A DNA stretch of 64,000 nucleotides, taken from Paenalkalicoccus suaedae (GTDB lineage: Bacteria > Bacillota > Bacilli > Bacillales > Salisediminibacteriaceae). Below the pieces are notes generated by a model, which saw only the letters and a list, made by a program, of their open reading frames with translations, was not told the origin of the DNA and did no database searches. Position numbers and translations under genes: made by a program. Shown here in pieces: positions 48,437 through 58,012 of this stretch (position 1 is its first letter; each line of letters opens with the position of its first letter). Location of the stretch: the NCBI RefSeq assembly GCF_006965545.2, contig NZ_CP041372.2:2976001-3040000 (forward strand), read 5' to 3'.

Positions 48437-50713
48437 CTAGCGCGGGATACGGTTTAAGAAAGTTGCAAACTCCGCTCGTGTAACAGCGATGTTTGGTCGA
48501 TACGTGCCATCACTATAACCACCAACTAAATTGTTGGCGTTCATGATGCCAATGTTTTGATACGCCCAGTGCGTCGATGCCACATCCGGGAATGGTACAT
48601 TGCCGGATCCGCTTAACTGATACGCACGAACTAATATAGTTGCAAGCTCTGCACGCGTAAGCGTTCCAGCAGGAGCAAAGCTTCCGTCAGAGAAGCCTCC
48701 CATAATGCCCGTTTCCGCAACTGCGGCAATATTTGCGTAGAGCTGTGTCTCTGGTGTGACGTCTATAAAGCCTGGATTTGGACGTCCTGCCGTTTGTAAA
48801 CCTAGATCACGAACGAGCATCGCTGCTGCTTGGGCACGCGTGATATTTCCACTTGGTCTGAAGGTACCATCTGGGAATCCTCCGATTACACCACGATCAG
48901 ACAATCGTTGAATTGGATCAAACGCCCAATGGTTCGCTGCAACATCGGAGAAGCGTTGCGCCACAATCGAATCGTCTAATACATGAATCGTAGAGAAGTA
49001 GATAGATCCTTTATCTTGAGCCGTTGGGGCTGGTTCTACCAGATAAATCTCGTCAAACGTATACGGCTTTGGAACTCCTTGCGGTAGTGAAGCTTTTACG
49101 TAGCGCCAGCCATTCCAATTAAGTCCGTTCTCTTCCGTGAAATTGATTGTATGTCGTGTGCCTTTGCCATCATATACGTAACCACGTAGCCAGTTGCCAA
49201 CTCCATTCCCGTGCACCCACATGCCAATTTCTTTTGGACTGCCGTGCAGAAGGAAAGGCTCATTTCGTCTCATATATGCCGCTGCCGTGCCTGTCGCATT
49301 AGAGAAATCATACGTGAGCTTTGTTGTTGTGCGATTCTCGCGTCTCGGCTCATTCTGCGCAAGCGTTGACGTGATACTGCTTGTCCCCTGTACCGCCGAT
49401 GTGCGCCACTCACTCGCATTCGTCATGTGTGTGAGCGTTACCTCTGGCTGGGTCACCTGTGGTGGCGGAGAGGAATCTCGCACCTGAAGCGACGTTGGCA
49501 TAATGCGCTGCGTGTTTTGTGTGACGTTATTTAATAGCGTCGGATACCCGTAGTTGTTGCGCAGCCCTACCATTGTCGTCGAGCCACCACCGTCTAAGTT
49601 AATCGCCCGGTCTGCGCCCAATGAGATGAGGTAGTCCGCAAGCTCGGTAATCGTCATTCCGTTTGCTACCTGTGGATTAGAACGATCCACCGTTACAAAA
49701 AATACTTGGCTACCATCGCGCGAGATCCCGACTGCGCTTCTCGCTAAACGTCCTACTGCCTGCGGTGCTGATGGACTCATCGTGATATGACGTCGCCCGT
49801 CCTTCACTAAAAACGGTCCCGATCCAAGTACAAACTCAGCCTGCTTCCAATGATCCTCTACTTCCATTTGCACAGAAACCTGGTCGCCGACCTTCACATT
49901 TTCAAGCTGTGCAGCAAGCGCACCACCATTAGCCGATAAAACAAATCCGTTCTGTGGAATTCGTGGATTTGTTGGCTCACGGAATGTATTACGACTTGTA
50001 ACCGTTCCTGTAATTGTTTGTCCGAAGCGAATGTTCTTCATATCAATATTCACGTTATCAATGACAAGCTCCGTCGCAACAGACGACGCGTTTTGTCCTG
50101 GTGTCGGTAAATGGTGATTTGGTGTAAACATCGTGATCGACTCACCAATACGCGTGATATTATCCACGCCAGCTACTGTAAAGTTTTTTCCTCCAATAGA
50201 AGCTCGTACCTGTGGCGTAAACTCTCCAATTCTAGCAGTCCCATTTTGGTTCATCCCAAAGGCCTGGTTCGAAAAATTGTATCCATTATTATCATTCGAG
50301 TTACGTCCGTAGCGAAGGAGCTTTCCGTTCTCCATCATAAAACCAGTTGGAAAACCAACCGCTTCTCCTCCAGTTTCGAAGAAAGCGCCGTTAATCCCAG
50401 CTACTACCCGATTTTCGTACGTATGACGATCACGAGCGAACTGCAGAGTAGATCTGCGTTGCGTAAATGGATTTGCGTAAGCGAGCTCCACGTCCGTATA
50501 TGTATCTCGTAAATTAATCTTCATTGTATTCACGTCACGCTGAAGCGAATTTTGTAGGTAGCTAGCCTTCGTCCACTCCACTCCAGTCGAGAGCTGTTGC
50601 TTTTGCTCCGCTGTCTTCGTGCCGATTGCAGCTGCTCCCGGCGTTACTGCTGTTAATGCCATCGTGATAGCTAGTGCGCAAGTTATATGCCTAAAGGTGT
50701 TCTTAATCCCCAT
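48437..50713 (-). CDS. SLH-anchored phosphodiester glycosidase (NAGPA domain) protein
   Basis: A 758-residue secreted protein. The signal peptide ends about residue 30 (GAAAIG). The NAGPA-type phosphodiester glycosidase domain spans about 80-405, with GINGAFFETGG and the signature NLDGGGSTTMVG. A carbohydrate-binding-like beta-sandwich follows (about 415-560), then three SLH repeats (about 567-758). Members can uncap or degrade GlcNAc-phosphodiesters, including wall teichoic acid. The ATG at 50713 follows CGGAGGG; an in-frame start at 50755 has no site. It lies 30 nt upstream of the SLH-glucosaminidase gene, probably one operon. Confidence 0.93.
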   Translation of the reverse strand: MGIKNTFRHITCALAITMALTAVTPGAAAIGTKTAEQKQQLSTGVEWTKASYLQNSLQRDVNTMKINLRDTYTDVELAYANPFTQRRSTLQFARDRHTYENRVVAGINGAFFETGGEAVGFPTGFMMENGKLLRYGRNSNDNNGYNFSNQAFGMNQNGTARIGEFTPQVRASIGGKNFTVAGVDNITRIGESITMFTPNHHLPTPGQNASSVATELVIDNVNIDMKNIRFGQTITGTVTSRNTFREPTNPRIPQNGFVLSANGGALAAQLENVKVGDQVSVQMEVEDHWKQAEFVLGSGPFLVKDGRRHITMSPSAPQAVGRLARSAVGISRDGSQVFFVTVDRSNPQVANGMTITELADYLISLGADRAINLDGGGSTTMVGLRNNYGYPTLLNNVTQNTQRIMPTSLQVRDSSPPPQVTQPEVTLTHMTNASEWRTSAVQGTSSITSTLAQNEPRRENRTTTKLTYDFSNATGTAAAYMRRNEPFLLHGSPKEIGMWVHGNGVGNWLRGYVYDGKGTRHTINFTEENGLNWNGWRYVKASLPQGVPKPYTFDEIYLVEPAPTAQDKGSIYFSTIHVLDDSIVAQRFSDVAANHWAFDPIQRLSDRGVIGGFPDGTFRPSGNITRAQAAAMLVRDLGLQTAGRPNPGFIDVTPETQLYANIAAVAETGIMGGFSDGSFAPAGTLTRAELATILVRAYQLSGSGNVPFPDVASTHWAYQNIGIMNANNLVGGYSDGTYRPNIAVTRAEFATFLNRIPR

Positions 50714-51019
50714 AAATGCCCTCCGATTGAACGTATTTAGCGTAAAAATGTCCAAACTTTCCCATGTCAGAGTCTATTATACAGCAAAGGTTTGCGATTA
50801 AAAGTTACAATCTCATAAAATTTTAGATTGACTCATATTACCTACGAAATACGTGAGAATATGGGATTTACCTTACGTACTTTTTTCAAAAGATTACAAG
50901 CATACTACAATTCATGTGCGGTTGGTCCCAAATCACTTCCAGCCTGTAGCATTGTGGCGCAACCTCTTTTACTATAAACCTATCTTTATGTAAGAAAATA
51001 ATAGAAGAAGGTGATCAAC

Positions 51020-51598
51020 ATGAGATGGATTCTTACATTTGCACTCATACTTCTCGTTGCACCCATTACTGTTCAAGCAAATTCATTTAGTGACGTTCCA
51101 CGTAGTCACATGGCATACGAAGCGATTACGTACCTTGCTGACCAAGGTCTTCTTGAAGGACGATCAGACGGACGTTTTCATCCTGATGCAACAATCACTC
51201 GAGCAGAGGCCGCGAAAGTGTTAGCCGAAAATCGTAATCTAACAGCGCCAAGTAGCTATAGCGTATCCGCGCCAGACTTACCTACTAGCCATTGGGGATA
51301 CTCTTATGTCAATGCACTTGCTTATAACAATATATTAGAAGGAGATCGTCGCGGAATCCGTCCAGACTCTCCAATTAGTCGAGCCGAAATGGCTACGACA
51401 ATGGACCGCACGTACTCCTATCGCTCACCTGGTAGCTTTCAAAACTTTCAGGATGTACCCTTTCGCCACTGGGCGTATCACCCGGTGAACACACTTGCGT
51501 TTAATGGCATCACAACGCAGGGCGGCAGCTTTTATTGGCCAAGTAATTCCGTTACACGGGCTGAATTCTCCTTATTTGTTTACCGCACAATTCGATAA
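51020..51598 (+). CDS. Small secreted SLH-only protein
   Basis: A 192-residue protein: signal peptide (to about residue 21, VQA-NS) and three SLH repeats that fill the rest (FSDVPRSHMAYEAITYL; LPTSHWGYSYVNAL; FQDVPFRHWAYHPVNTL). There is no catalytic domain. The ATG at 51020 follows AAGGTGAT; the in-frame GTG at 51011 lies within that site. It is a tandem paralogue of the next gene, and both lack any enzymatic cargo. It may cap or compete for polymer sites. Confidence 0.9.
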   Translation: MRWILTFALILLVAPITVQANSFSDVPRSHMAYEAITYLADQGLLEGRSDGRFHPDATITRAEAAKVLAENRNLTAPSSYSVSAPDLPTSHWGYSYVNALAYNNILEGDRRGIRPDSPISRAEMATTMDRTYSYRSPGSFQNFQDVPFRHWAYHPVNTLAFNGITTQGGSFYWPSNSVTRAEFSLFVYRTIR

Positions 51599-51624
51599 AT
51601 AATTAGCTAGATTTTTCTAAAATC

Positions 51625-51648
51625 TTCCTATATATTAGAAGTATATCT
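51625..51648 (+). promoter_or_regulatory. Inverted repeat before the second SLH gene
   Basis: TATTAGA - AGTATA - TCTAATA, a perfect 7-bp palindrome just before the TAGGGGG ribosome site. It could be an operator or leader hairpin. Confidence 0.45.
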
Positions 51649-51670
51649 AATACATAGGGGGATTTTTTTA

Positions 51671-52270
51671 ATGAAAAAAATGGCTACTCTCGTTCTCGCA
51701 TCTGTTCTCGCATTTTCGACCATGGTACCAGCCTCGGCAGCAAGCTTCCCTGACGTACCTGAAGCAAACTTTGCTTACAATGAAATCAACTACCTTGTCT
51801 CCCTTGGTGCTATCTCCGGTATGCCAGACGGCACATATGCACCTAGCATGCCTGTAACTCGGGCCGAAGCATCAAAAGTAATTTCAGAAGCGCTTCAACT
51901 TGAAGCTGACGCAAGCTACCAACTAAACGTAGGTGACCTTCCAACGACGCATTGGGGCTACACGAGCATGAAGAACTTATCGTACAATCAAATTCTATTT
52001 GGTGACACGCGCGGCATGCGTCCAAATGATCCGATCTCACGCGCAGAGCTCGCAGCAATGTTAAATCGTGCCTTTGACTTTGCTCCTCCAACGAAATTTT
52101 GGGAGTTTGCGGACTTAAATGCTTCTCATTGGGCTTATCATGATATCAACCAAATGCTTGCGAACGGCTTAACTACAGAAAGCGGAACGTTCCGCCCAGC
52201 AGCTAACGTCACGCGTGCGGAATTCGCTGTCTTTACAGCACGTGCGTTGGATGATCAGTTTAAAAAATAA
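51671..52270 (+). CDS. Small secreted SLH-only protein, paralogue
   Basis: A 199-residue protein with signal peptide (cut near ASA-AS, about residue 24) and three SLH repeats: about 25-75, 80-140 and 145-195. About the same length and layout as the gene before it (72-nt gap), so a tandem duplication is likely. TAGGGGG precedes the ATG. It ends at a strong terminator. Confidence 0.9.
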   Translation: MKKMATLVLASVLAFSTMVPASAASFPDVPEANFAYNEINYLVSLGAISGMPDGTYAPSMPVTRAEASKVISEALQLEADASYQLNVGDLPTTHWGYTSMKNLSYNQILFGDTRGMRPNDPISRAELAAMLNRAFDFAPPTKFWEFADLNASHWAYHDINQMLANGLTTESGTFRPAANVTRAEFAVFTARALDDQFKK

Positions 52271-52283
52271 AGAGTAGTTATGG

Positions 52284-52307
52284 AGCGACCTTCGTGGTCG
52301 CTTTTTT
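52284..52307 (+). terminator. Terminator of the small SLH genes
   Basis: AGCGACC - TTCGT - GGTCGCT then TTTTT. Confidence 0.92.
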
Positions 52308-52325
52308 CTATTTTGTAGATCAAGA

Positions 52326-52478
52326 GCAGGCACCTTCGGCGCTCCTTTGCGTCGGGCACTTTATACCTGTGTGGCTTACTCAACTATTTTGCCCGGCCAG
52401 CGGCCGTGCAAAAGGATTTTTGTCGCGCGAAAGAGCTACACGGGTATTTCGCGCCCTCCGCTCCGGGTCGCCTGCGGT
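52326..52478 (-). repeat. Structured repeat family A, copy A6 (reverse)
   Basis: In A orientation the central stem is TTTTGCACGGCC with GGCCGGGCAAAA (one A-G mismatch). The second stem is TACCcGTGT with ACACaGGTA, where A3 has TACCaGTGG with CCACaGGTA. The TAGTTGAGTAAGC box is present. Confidence 0.75.
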
Positions 52479-52703
52479 TAAGGAAATATTTATATGCTTT
52501 CTATCTTCCCTCTTTAGAAATCAACCTGCAAAAGAAGTAGTCTGACCAAGGTTATTACCGTAATCGAATAGAGTACCCGTGACCGTCATTGACCTCGAAT
52601 GCTGGCTCTTTAGAAATTAGATTATTCTTTCCGTCATGATATCTGTCTCCTCTAAAGAGACAGTCCACTCCGGATGTACTTTAGCAACCTAATTAATTTA
52701 CAA

Positions 52704-52780
52704 TTTTGCACAACCTACTCGCTTTTTTGCACAAGATTGGCTAAATTTTGCACCACTCTCCTCCATTTTGGTACCCCGTC
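52704..52780 (+). repeat. Phased 21-nt array E2
   Basis: GCAC (last copy GTAC) begins at 52708, 52729, 52750 and 52771, exactly 21 nt apart. It is homologous to E1, including its lead-in, and likewise flanked by two A elements. Confidence 0.8.
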
Positions 52781-52897
52781 CTCCAAATTCATCACAGCTA
52801 TCCAAATGAACAAATCTTCCTCCAAAAAAGCGAGGCAACGAACTCTCGCGTCGTATCTTCCAACATAAAGAGGAAGGTTCGAAGCCCTTATACATAC

Positions 52898-53060
52898 CGT
52901 AACCGCAGGTGCCTCGAAGTGACGTTTGCGTACTACCAGTGGTAGCACTTTCGCGCAGCGAAAATCCTTTCGAACGGCCATTGGTTTGGCCGTTCGAAAT
53001 AGTTGAGCTAGCCACCACCGGTAGTTGCAAACGACACGCAGAGGCACCGGAAGGTGACCG
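52898..53060 (+). repeat. Structured repeat family A, copy A7
   Basis: The central stem TTTCGAACGGCCA pairs perfectly with TGGCCGTTCGAAA (13 bp). Outer arms GTTTGCG.TACTACC and GGTAGTTGCAAAC pair. Boxes GCGCAGCGAAAATCC and TAGTTGAGCTAGC are intact. Frames of 110-151 codons across it on the minus strand lack ribosome sites and are not genes. Confidence 0.8.
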
Positions 53061-53111
53061 CACTTGACCTTGATCTTGAACTTGACCTCGAACTCTACTA
53101 ACCTTAATCAT

Positions 53112-53143
53112 AAAAAACCGCCCCAGCACTATGCCAGAGCGGT
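53112..53143 (-). terminator. Terminator of the subtilase gene
   Basis: Minus strand ACCGCTCTGGCA - TAG - TGCTGGGGCGGT (three G-U pairs) then TTTTTT. Confidence 0.85.
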
Positions 53144-53159
53144 CCACAACCACAAATTA

Positions 53160-56100
53160 TTATCGTTTCTTTACATCCAATGTAAATGCGTGCATTGCTG
53201 TACTGCCGAAGAATTCCTCTACTTCCACTGTATACGTGCCTGGAGCCACGTCAGCTGTTAAGAATTCGTCGTCTCCTCGGCCGTAGTGATCAGAAGTTGC
53301 GACAACTTGACCGCTACTATTCTTAAGACGTAACACACCGTCTGCTCCCATTGGAACTCCAAGTGACACATCTACTTTACCTGCTGTAGATACGGTAAAC
53401 GTGTACGATTGAGCCTGCTTACCACGGTTAATGAGCGGGAAGAATCCTCTTGTTGCCCAAGTTGCATCCCCTGTTTTTACCAATGGTAACGTGCCACGTA
53501 GCTCATTCGTTATTGGCGCAACCTGAATGAAGTATTCCGATAGCTTTGGACCAGCTCCAGCGAAGAACATATCATTCATCACGATAACAAAATATCCATT
53601 ACCTGCGCGTGCTTCAAAGGATCCTTGTAACGATTCTTGGAAGTACTCTTCTGGATAGAATTCCATGTAGCGCATGCTCTCGTCACCATCGAGCTTCCCA
53701 TTGCCATTCGTATCTTCAATCACCGCGATGATTGGTAGCACAGGATCCATTAGCTCAGACGGTACATCCTTTTGTGCTGGACGTTTCGTCGATGGACCTA
53801 CGTGAATAGCGTGTAATCCCGTTTGTTTTGGCGAAACATAGAAATAATCCATACCACTCAGTGCCATATTCGCGCGAAGTGGGAATTCGCCTAAACGAGT
53901 AGCATTACTAAAGCTATGGTTATCACCGTGACTGTCGATGATATCTGTAGCAACTAACTCACTTGTTACAGAATACTCGTCTAAAGACATACCGTAATCC
54001 ATCTCACCCAAGAGCATCACATACGTTTCGCCCTCCATTAAGCCTGCGTAGAAGGAATCTTCATCGCCCGTCGGTAGATTATAATAGTCGAAAATACTTC
54101 CAGACATACTTGCTCCAACAAGCTCAATATCCTCTGAATCCTCATTATAGCGAATCACTTCAATTAAAGGATTTAGTGTTTTTGTACGGTTATACGTGAA
54201 CTCATACACACCTGTTTCTTCTGGCGTAATCACCGCAACATCAATATCGCCCTCATATTGGAGGAAACCAGAGAAATCACCGTCAAACGGTCTTGCTGCC
54301 TCTAAAAACTCATCGAACATAGACGCCATGGACCACTCATCAAACGTCTCTTCCGCACGCTTAATCCGCTTGTCCTTGCGCTCTGCAAACGCTCGTGCAA
54401 AGTCTCCGTCAAACTCGTCTTCCATGTCCCAATCCATGTCATCATCAAAGTTGCCGAATGGATAGCCATCCTCATCTTCAGGTAACGTTGCTGCATCTAC
54501 CTGCATGGAATAAGGAATTAACGACGAATCGGCTTGATTGCTCATATCAAAATCAAACATATCGCCAACGATTTCCCAGAAGAAATCATCGTACCACCAG
54601 TCATCATAACCGACCGAGGATACTTCTAGAACATAGTCAACGCCAGGGATAGCTTCAAACGTTAGCGTCACATCATCTCCAACGCTTTCTGCTGAGGCTT
54701 GTACAAATGGAAATGGCTCATAGAACTCCAGTTCTTCTTCTGGAACGCCTTCTGGTAGTGTAAAGTCATCTGCGAAGTAAACCGACACAGATGGACGTAA
54801 ACCTGGTACTCCGTCAAGGTGCACTTCTACCGCATTTTCGGAATCAGCAGTGAAAGCGAAGTAATCCTGCTCGCCACCAACTCCTGCTAGCGTGAACTCA
54901 TTCACCTCGTAAGGGAATGCGTCGATTGCTACAGGCTCCTCAGCAGTTCCACCATCTTGAGGTAGCTCCGTGACCTTTTCGAATAGGACAGAGAACGAAG
55001 AATCACCGTTTAAATTGTATTTACCATACGCATCATAAACGGTTACAACAACGGACTGATCTTCTTCTGAATAGAATAGGTAGCCCTCTTCTTCGCCTTC
55101 TCGAGCAAAGTCGACTGTCTGTGTCTCATCCTTAAATCCCGTTAGCTCCGTAATATCGAATGCTAAATCGTTAAGCTCAGAGCCCTCAAGCTGTACCTGG
55201 AGATATTCGCCTGCTTCCATTGGAATGTGATAGCGGTATTCCTGCATAGGCACATCAATAGAGCCAGACCGTGTCTCAAACTGACCTGGAGAAAGCGTTA
55301 CGTTAGTAGAATCTTCTAACCGATTTTCCCCATAAACAGGCTCGTCCGGAATTGTTCCATTAAATGATAGTGCAGCGGTCGGATCAACTAGCCCAAAGCC
55401 GAAGTCTGTGTCATAGCCAGTTGCACCAAGGTCATCCGCGGTTTGCTGGAGAATGTAGCGGATCTCATAAGGCGTCAAATCTGGATTTTTAGAAAGCATG
55501 AGGGATACGACTCCCGCAACAACAGGTGAAGACATGGAAGTACCACTCATTGGGCCGTACGTGTACGGCTTGTCCATATCGTGAAGCGTCGAGTAAACCG
55601 AATCGCCAGGAGCTACGATATCAACGTGTGGTCCGTAGGACGTAAACCATGCCTTCTCTTTATCCGCGTCTGTTGCGCCAACGCTAATAACGCCAGGCTC
55701 TGCTGCTGGATAGAAAGGATCATTTGATAGCTCGTTACCCGCCGCTGCAACGATTGTGATTCCGGCATCAAGCGCTTCTGTCACCGCAGCACCAATGATG
55801 TCAGAGCGGAAAGGTGAGCCTAAGCTCATGTTAATGACTTGAGCGTCTTCCTCAATCGCTTTGAGAATTCCTTCAGCGATTGTGTAATCGGTCGCCATCC
55901 CAGAACGTCCAAACACGTCTATAGAGATGATATCGGCATTAGGATTAATCCCCTCTCCGCCAATCCCATTATCCATCTCTGCAGCGATGATTCCGGCTAC
56001 GTGCGTGCCGTGAGCGTCCTTTGTCGCTCGTTGAATCGGATTTAGCGTAAAGTAATCGGAGACAACGCGATCGGATAAGTCCGGATGATCACTATTTACT

Positions 56101-56606
56101 CCACCGTCAATGACAGCAACTCGAACGTTATTATCGCCTGCAAGTGAACGTGCATTTGCGATATCAAGCTGTCCTAAGTGGTACATATCGTCTACTTTTG
56201 GATCTGTTTCAAGCTTTTTAACGGGCACACTCGGACGTGCGCTTTTTACTTGCTCAAGACCTGCGTAATGTGTGAGTGCTTCCTGCATCGTCTTTGATCC
56301 GTCTAGCTTTACGACTTGATAGCCGAGATCCGGGATGGATCTGATGACGCGTCCACCTGCTCCTCTATGGGCCTGTTGGGATAGCGTTTGCGATGATTGA
56401 ATGACAATCTCGTCCTCACTTAGCTTCCATTCTCTCTCGAGAGCCGCGGCTTCAACGTCTGAACGCTCAAGTTTTAATCTCTCTGCAATCGTCGATGCTG
56501 CTGATCGTTCCACATCTACACCGGCCATTGCTTGTACTGGCGAAAATGTTGTTGCGAGCAGTGCTAATGCCACTGCTGATGATATGTAGCGTTTACCAAG
56601 CTTCAT
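53160..56606 (-). CDS. Large secreted subtilisin-like serine protease (S8)
   Basis: A 1148-residue exoprotease. Signal peptide about 1-28; an inhibitor-like propeptide to about 135; peptidase S8 domain about 155-415. The catalytic triad is Asp167 (AVIDGG), His199 (HGTH) and Ser357 (GTSMSSP), with oxyanion Asn291. The 730-residue C-terminal part is very acidic and made of beta-rich segments, including PPC-like modules (about 450-560, 560-680, 880-1000 and 1040-1145). It lacks SLH repeats. AGGGGG precedes the ATG. DegU-type regulation is usual for exoproteases but no site is visible. Confidence 0.94.
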   Translation of the reverse strand: MKLGKRYISSAVALALLATTFSPVQAMAGVDVERSAASTIAERLKLERSDVEAAALEREWKLSEDEIVIQSSQTLSQQAHRGAGGRVIRSIPDLGYQVVKLDGSKTMQEALTHYAGLEQVKSARPSVPVKKLETDPKVDDMYHLGQLDIANARSLAGDNNVRVAVIDGGVNSDHPDLSDRVVSDYFTLNPIQRATKDAHGTHVAGIIAAEMDNGIGGEGINPNADIISIDVFGRSGMATDYTIAEGILKAIEEDAQVINMSLGSPFRSDIIGAAVTEALDAGITIVAAAGNELSNDPFYPAAEPGVISVGATDADKEKAWFTSYGPHVDIVAPGDSVYSTLHDMDKPYTYGPMSGTSMSSPVVAGVVSLMLSKNPDLTPYEIRYILQQTADDLGATGYDTDFGFGLVDPTAALSFNGTIPDEPVYGENRLEDSTNVTLSPGQFETRSGSIDVPMQEYRYHIPMEAGEYLQVQLEGSELNDLAFDITELTGFKDETQTVDFAREGEEEGYLFYSEEDQSVVVTVYDAYGKYNLNGDSSFSVLFEKVTELPQDGGTAEEPVAIDAFPYEVNEFTLAGVGGEQDYFAFTADSENAVEVHLDGVPGLRPSVSVYFADDFTLPEGVPEEELEFYEPFPFVQASAESVGDDVTLTFEAIPGVDYVLEVSSVGYDDWWYDDFFWEIVGDMFDFDMSNQADSSLIPYSMQVDAATLPEDEDGYPFGNFDDDMDWDMEDEFDGDFARAFAERKDKRIKRAEETFDEWSMASMFDEFLEAARPFDGDFSGFLQYEGDIDVAVITPEETGVYEFTYNRTKTLNPLIEVIRYNEDSEDIELVGASMSGSIFDYYNLPTGDEDSFYAGLMEGETYVMLLGEMDYGMSLDEYSVTSELVATDIIDSHGDNHSFSNATRLGEFPLRANMALSGMDYFYVSPKQTGLHAIHVGPSTKRPAQKDVPSELMDPVLPIIAVIEDTNGNGKLDGDESMRYMEFYPEEYFQESLQGSFEARAGNGYFVIVMNDMFFAGAGPKLSEYFIQVAPITNELRGTLPLVKTGDATWATRGFFPLINRGKQAQSYTFTVSTAGKVDVSLGVPMGADGVLRLKNSSGQVVATSDHYGRGDDEFLTADVAPGTYTVEVEEFFGSTAMHAFTLDVKKR

Positions 56607-56792
56607 AGTGTTGCCCCCTAATCATATGAATGTTCCAAAATGACGGAATACTCTAAGTATAAATGTTCGTTAGGAGGTTGACTACTATTATTTTCAATAA
56701 TATGGTACGTCTTGGGTGCTTTTTTAATGTGAGGAATGGTGGGGTAAGATGTGGGTTTGGCAGAGGGTAAGGGGTTAAGTTGCTTGTGTGGG

Positions 56793-56885
56793 TTTTATGT
56801 TCCTTATATGGATTTTATGTGCCTCATTTTGAAGTTATGTTCCTAAATTGATTTTTAATGTTCCGCATTTCAGAGTTATGGACTT
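56793..56885 (+). repeat. Phased 20-nt array D3
   Basis: TTATG(T/G) copies start at 56795, 56815, 56835, 56855 (with one extra A) and 56876, ending in TTATGGACTT. Same motif set as D1 and D2. No gene is present in 56607-56997. Confidence 0.85.
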
Positions 56886-56933
56886 TAAGTCCTGATGAGG
56901 TAAATAGTATTAACTACCATGTTTTTTCTTAAC

Positions 56934-56975
56934 AAAAAAGCAGATAAGTTAGCAAAGTAAACTAACTTATCTGCT
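56934..56975 (-). terminator. Terminator of the prepilin-like operon
   Basis: Minus strand AGCAGATAAGTTAG - 9-nt loop - CTAACTTATCTGCT, perfect 14-bp stem, then TTTTTTTG. Confidence 0.93.
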
Positions 56976-56997
56976 GTATAAAAAAAATATTCTTCCA

Positions 56998-58008
56998 TTA
57001 ATTATCAATTGTTTCAATTACCCAGCGCGCCCCTTCTATTTCGTCAGGTGTTCCAGAACCTGGTTGATCAGAGAAAGTTTGACCCTCGTAGTTGATTTTT
57101 CCTTGAGTTAACTTATCTGAGCAAGATGAAACTTTATTTAGTCCAGAGTTATTTGACTCCGTCAGCAACGTAAAAGAATTGTTTTGCACTTGATAAACGC
57201 TTCCTTTAACGCACACTCTGGCTTGAGGCTGAATTCGCACATTACTTAGCAACATATCCTTTTCAACTAATATTTCTGCTTCTTCTCGAGGATTTTGTGA
57301 CATAAGTCGCTGGCTTCCTTCATGATATAAAGATCCGTTGATGCGTAAGTAGGAGTCATGCAAAAGATTAATTCCGCTCAATATAGCAGCATCTCCTGTC
57401 ACTGTTACATATGCACCATTTTGAATGTTCGTGTTACTTCTAAAAATATAATCACCATTCAATGAAGCATCATTTCTTTGATACTTTCCAGACGCATTCA
57501 CGAATATACTTTCACTATTTTGAACCTTTCGCCACAGCTCTTCTATCCCGCTACCTGAGCCAGTTTCCTCTACTGGTGTTCCACCTACCAGCCTAAGTTG
57601 TAGGGTCTCTTCTCTTTCTTCTGTGACATTGCCGACAGTTCCGTTAGACATGTAAGTCACAACGACCCTATCATCTAATATATTTACTTGAGGTGCATTT
57701 ACAGAAAACGTTTGAGACACTTGTGTATTTTGAGGTAGTGAAATCGTTTCGTTACCAAGCTCTGTTCTTAAAAGTTCAGCCATTGTAGCAACATCGGCTA
57801 CCTCTGCTCCTTCTACAACATCAATAATATTTTCTCGCATATGCTTAATCCCAATATCGCGCACATCTGTAGCAAGAACCTGTTGCTCCGATCGCTCTGC
57901 TTGTGTCGAGCTGTTAAGAGCTGCCTCTACAAGTGGCACCGACATTAGGCTAATCACGACAATTGCAATTAACACAACGATTAATGCATACCCCTTCTCA
58001 TTCCTCAT
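56998..58008 (-). CDS. PilX-like membrane-anchored pilus protein with repetitive beta tail
   Basis: A 336-residue protein. The N-terminus MRNEKGYALIVVLIAIVVIS resembles PilX/type IV minor pilin-associated proteins: a short charged tail and one long hydrophobic helix after Gly6. Residues about 40-150 are mixed. Residues about 170-285 are short strand repeats (NASLNGDYIFRSNTNIQNGA ... LRINGSLYHEG ... ARVCVKGSVYQ) that look like a beta-helix/bactofilin-type stack. Two late Cys could form a disulfide. The start at 58008 lies 5 nt after the upstream stop. Confidence 0.75.
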   Translation of the reverse strand: MRNEKGYALIVVLIAIVVISLMSVPLVEAALNSSTQAERSEQQVLATDVRDIGIKHMRENIIDVVEGAEVADVATMAELLRTELGNETISLPQNTQVSQTFSVNAPQVNILDDRVVVTYMSNGTVGNVTEEREETLQLRLVGGTPVEETGSGSGIEELWRKVQNSESIFVNASGKYQRNDASLNGDYIFRSNTNIQNGAYVTVTGDAAILSGINLLHDSYLRINGSLYHEGSQRLMSQNPREEAEILVEKDMLLSNVRIQPQARVCVKGSVYQVQNNSFTLLTESNNSGLNKVSSCSDKLTQGKINYEGQTFSDQPGSGTPDEIEGARWVIETIDN

Positions 58009-58012
58009 CCAA

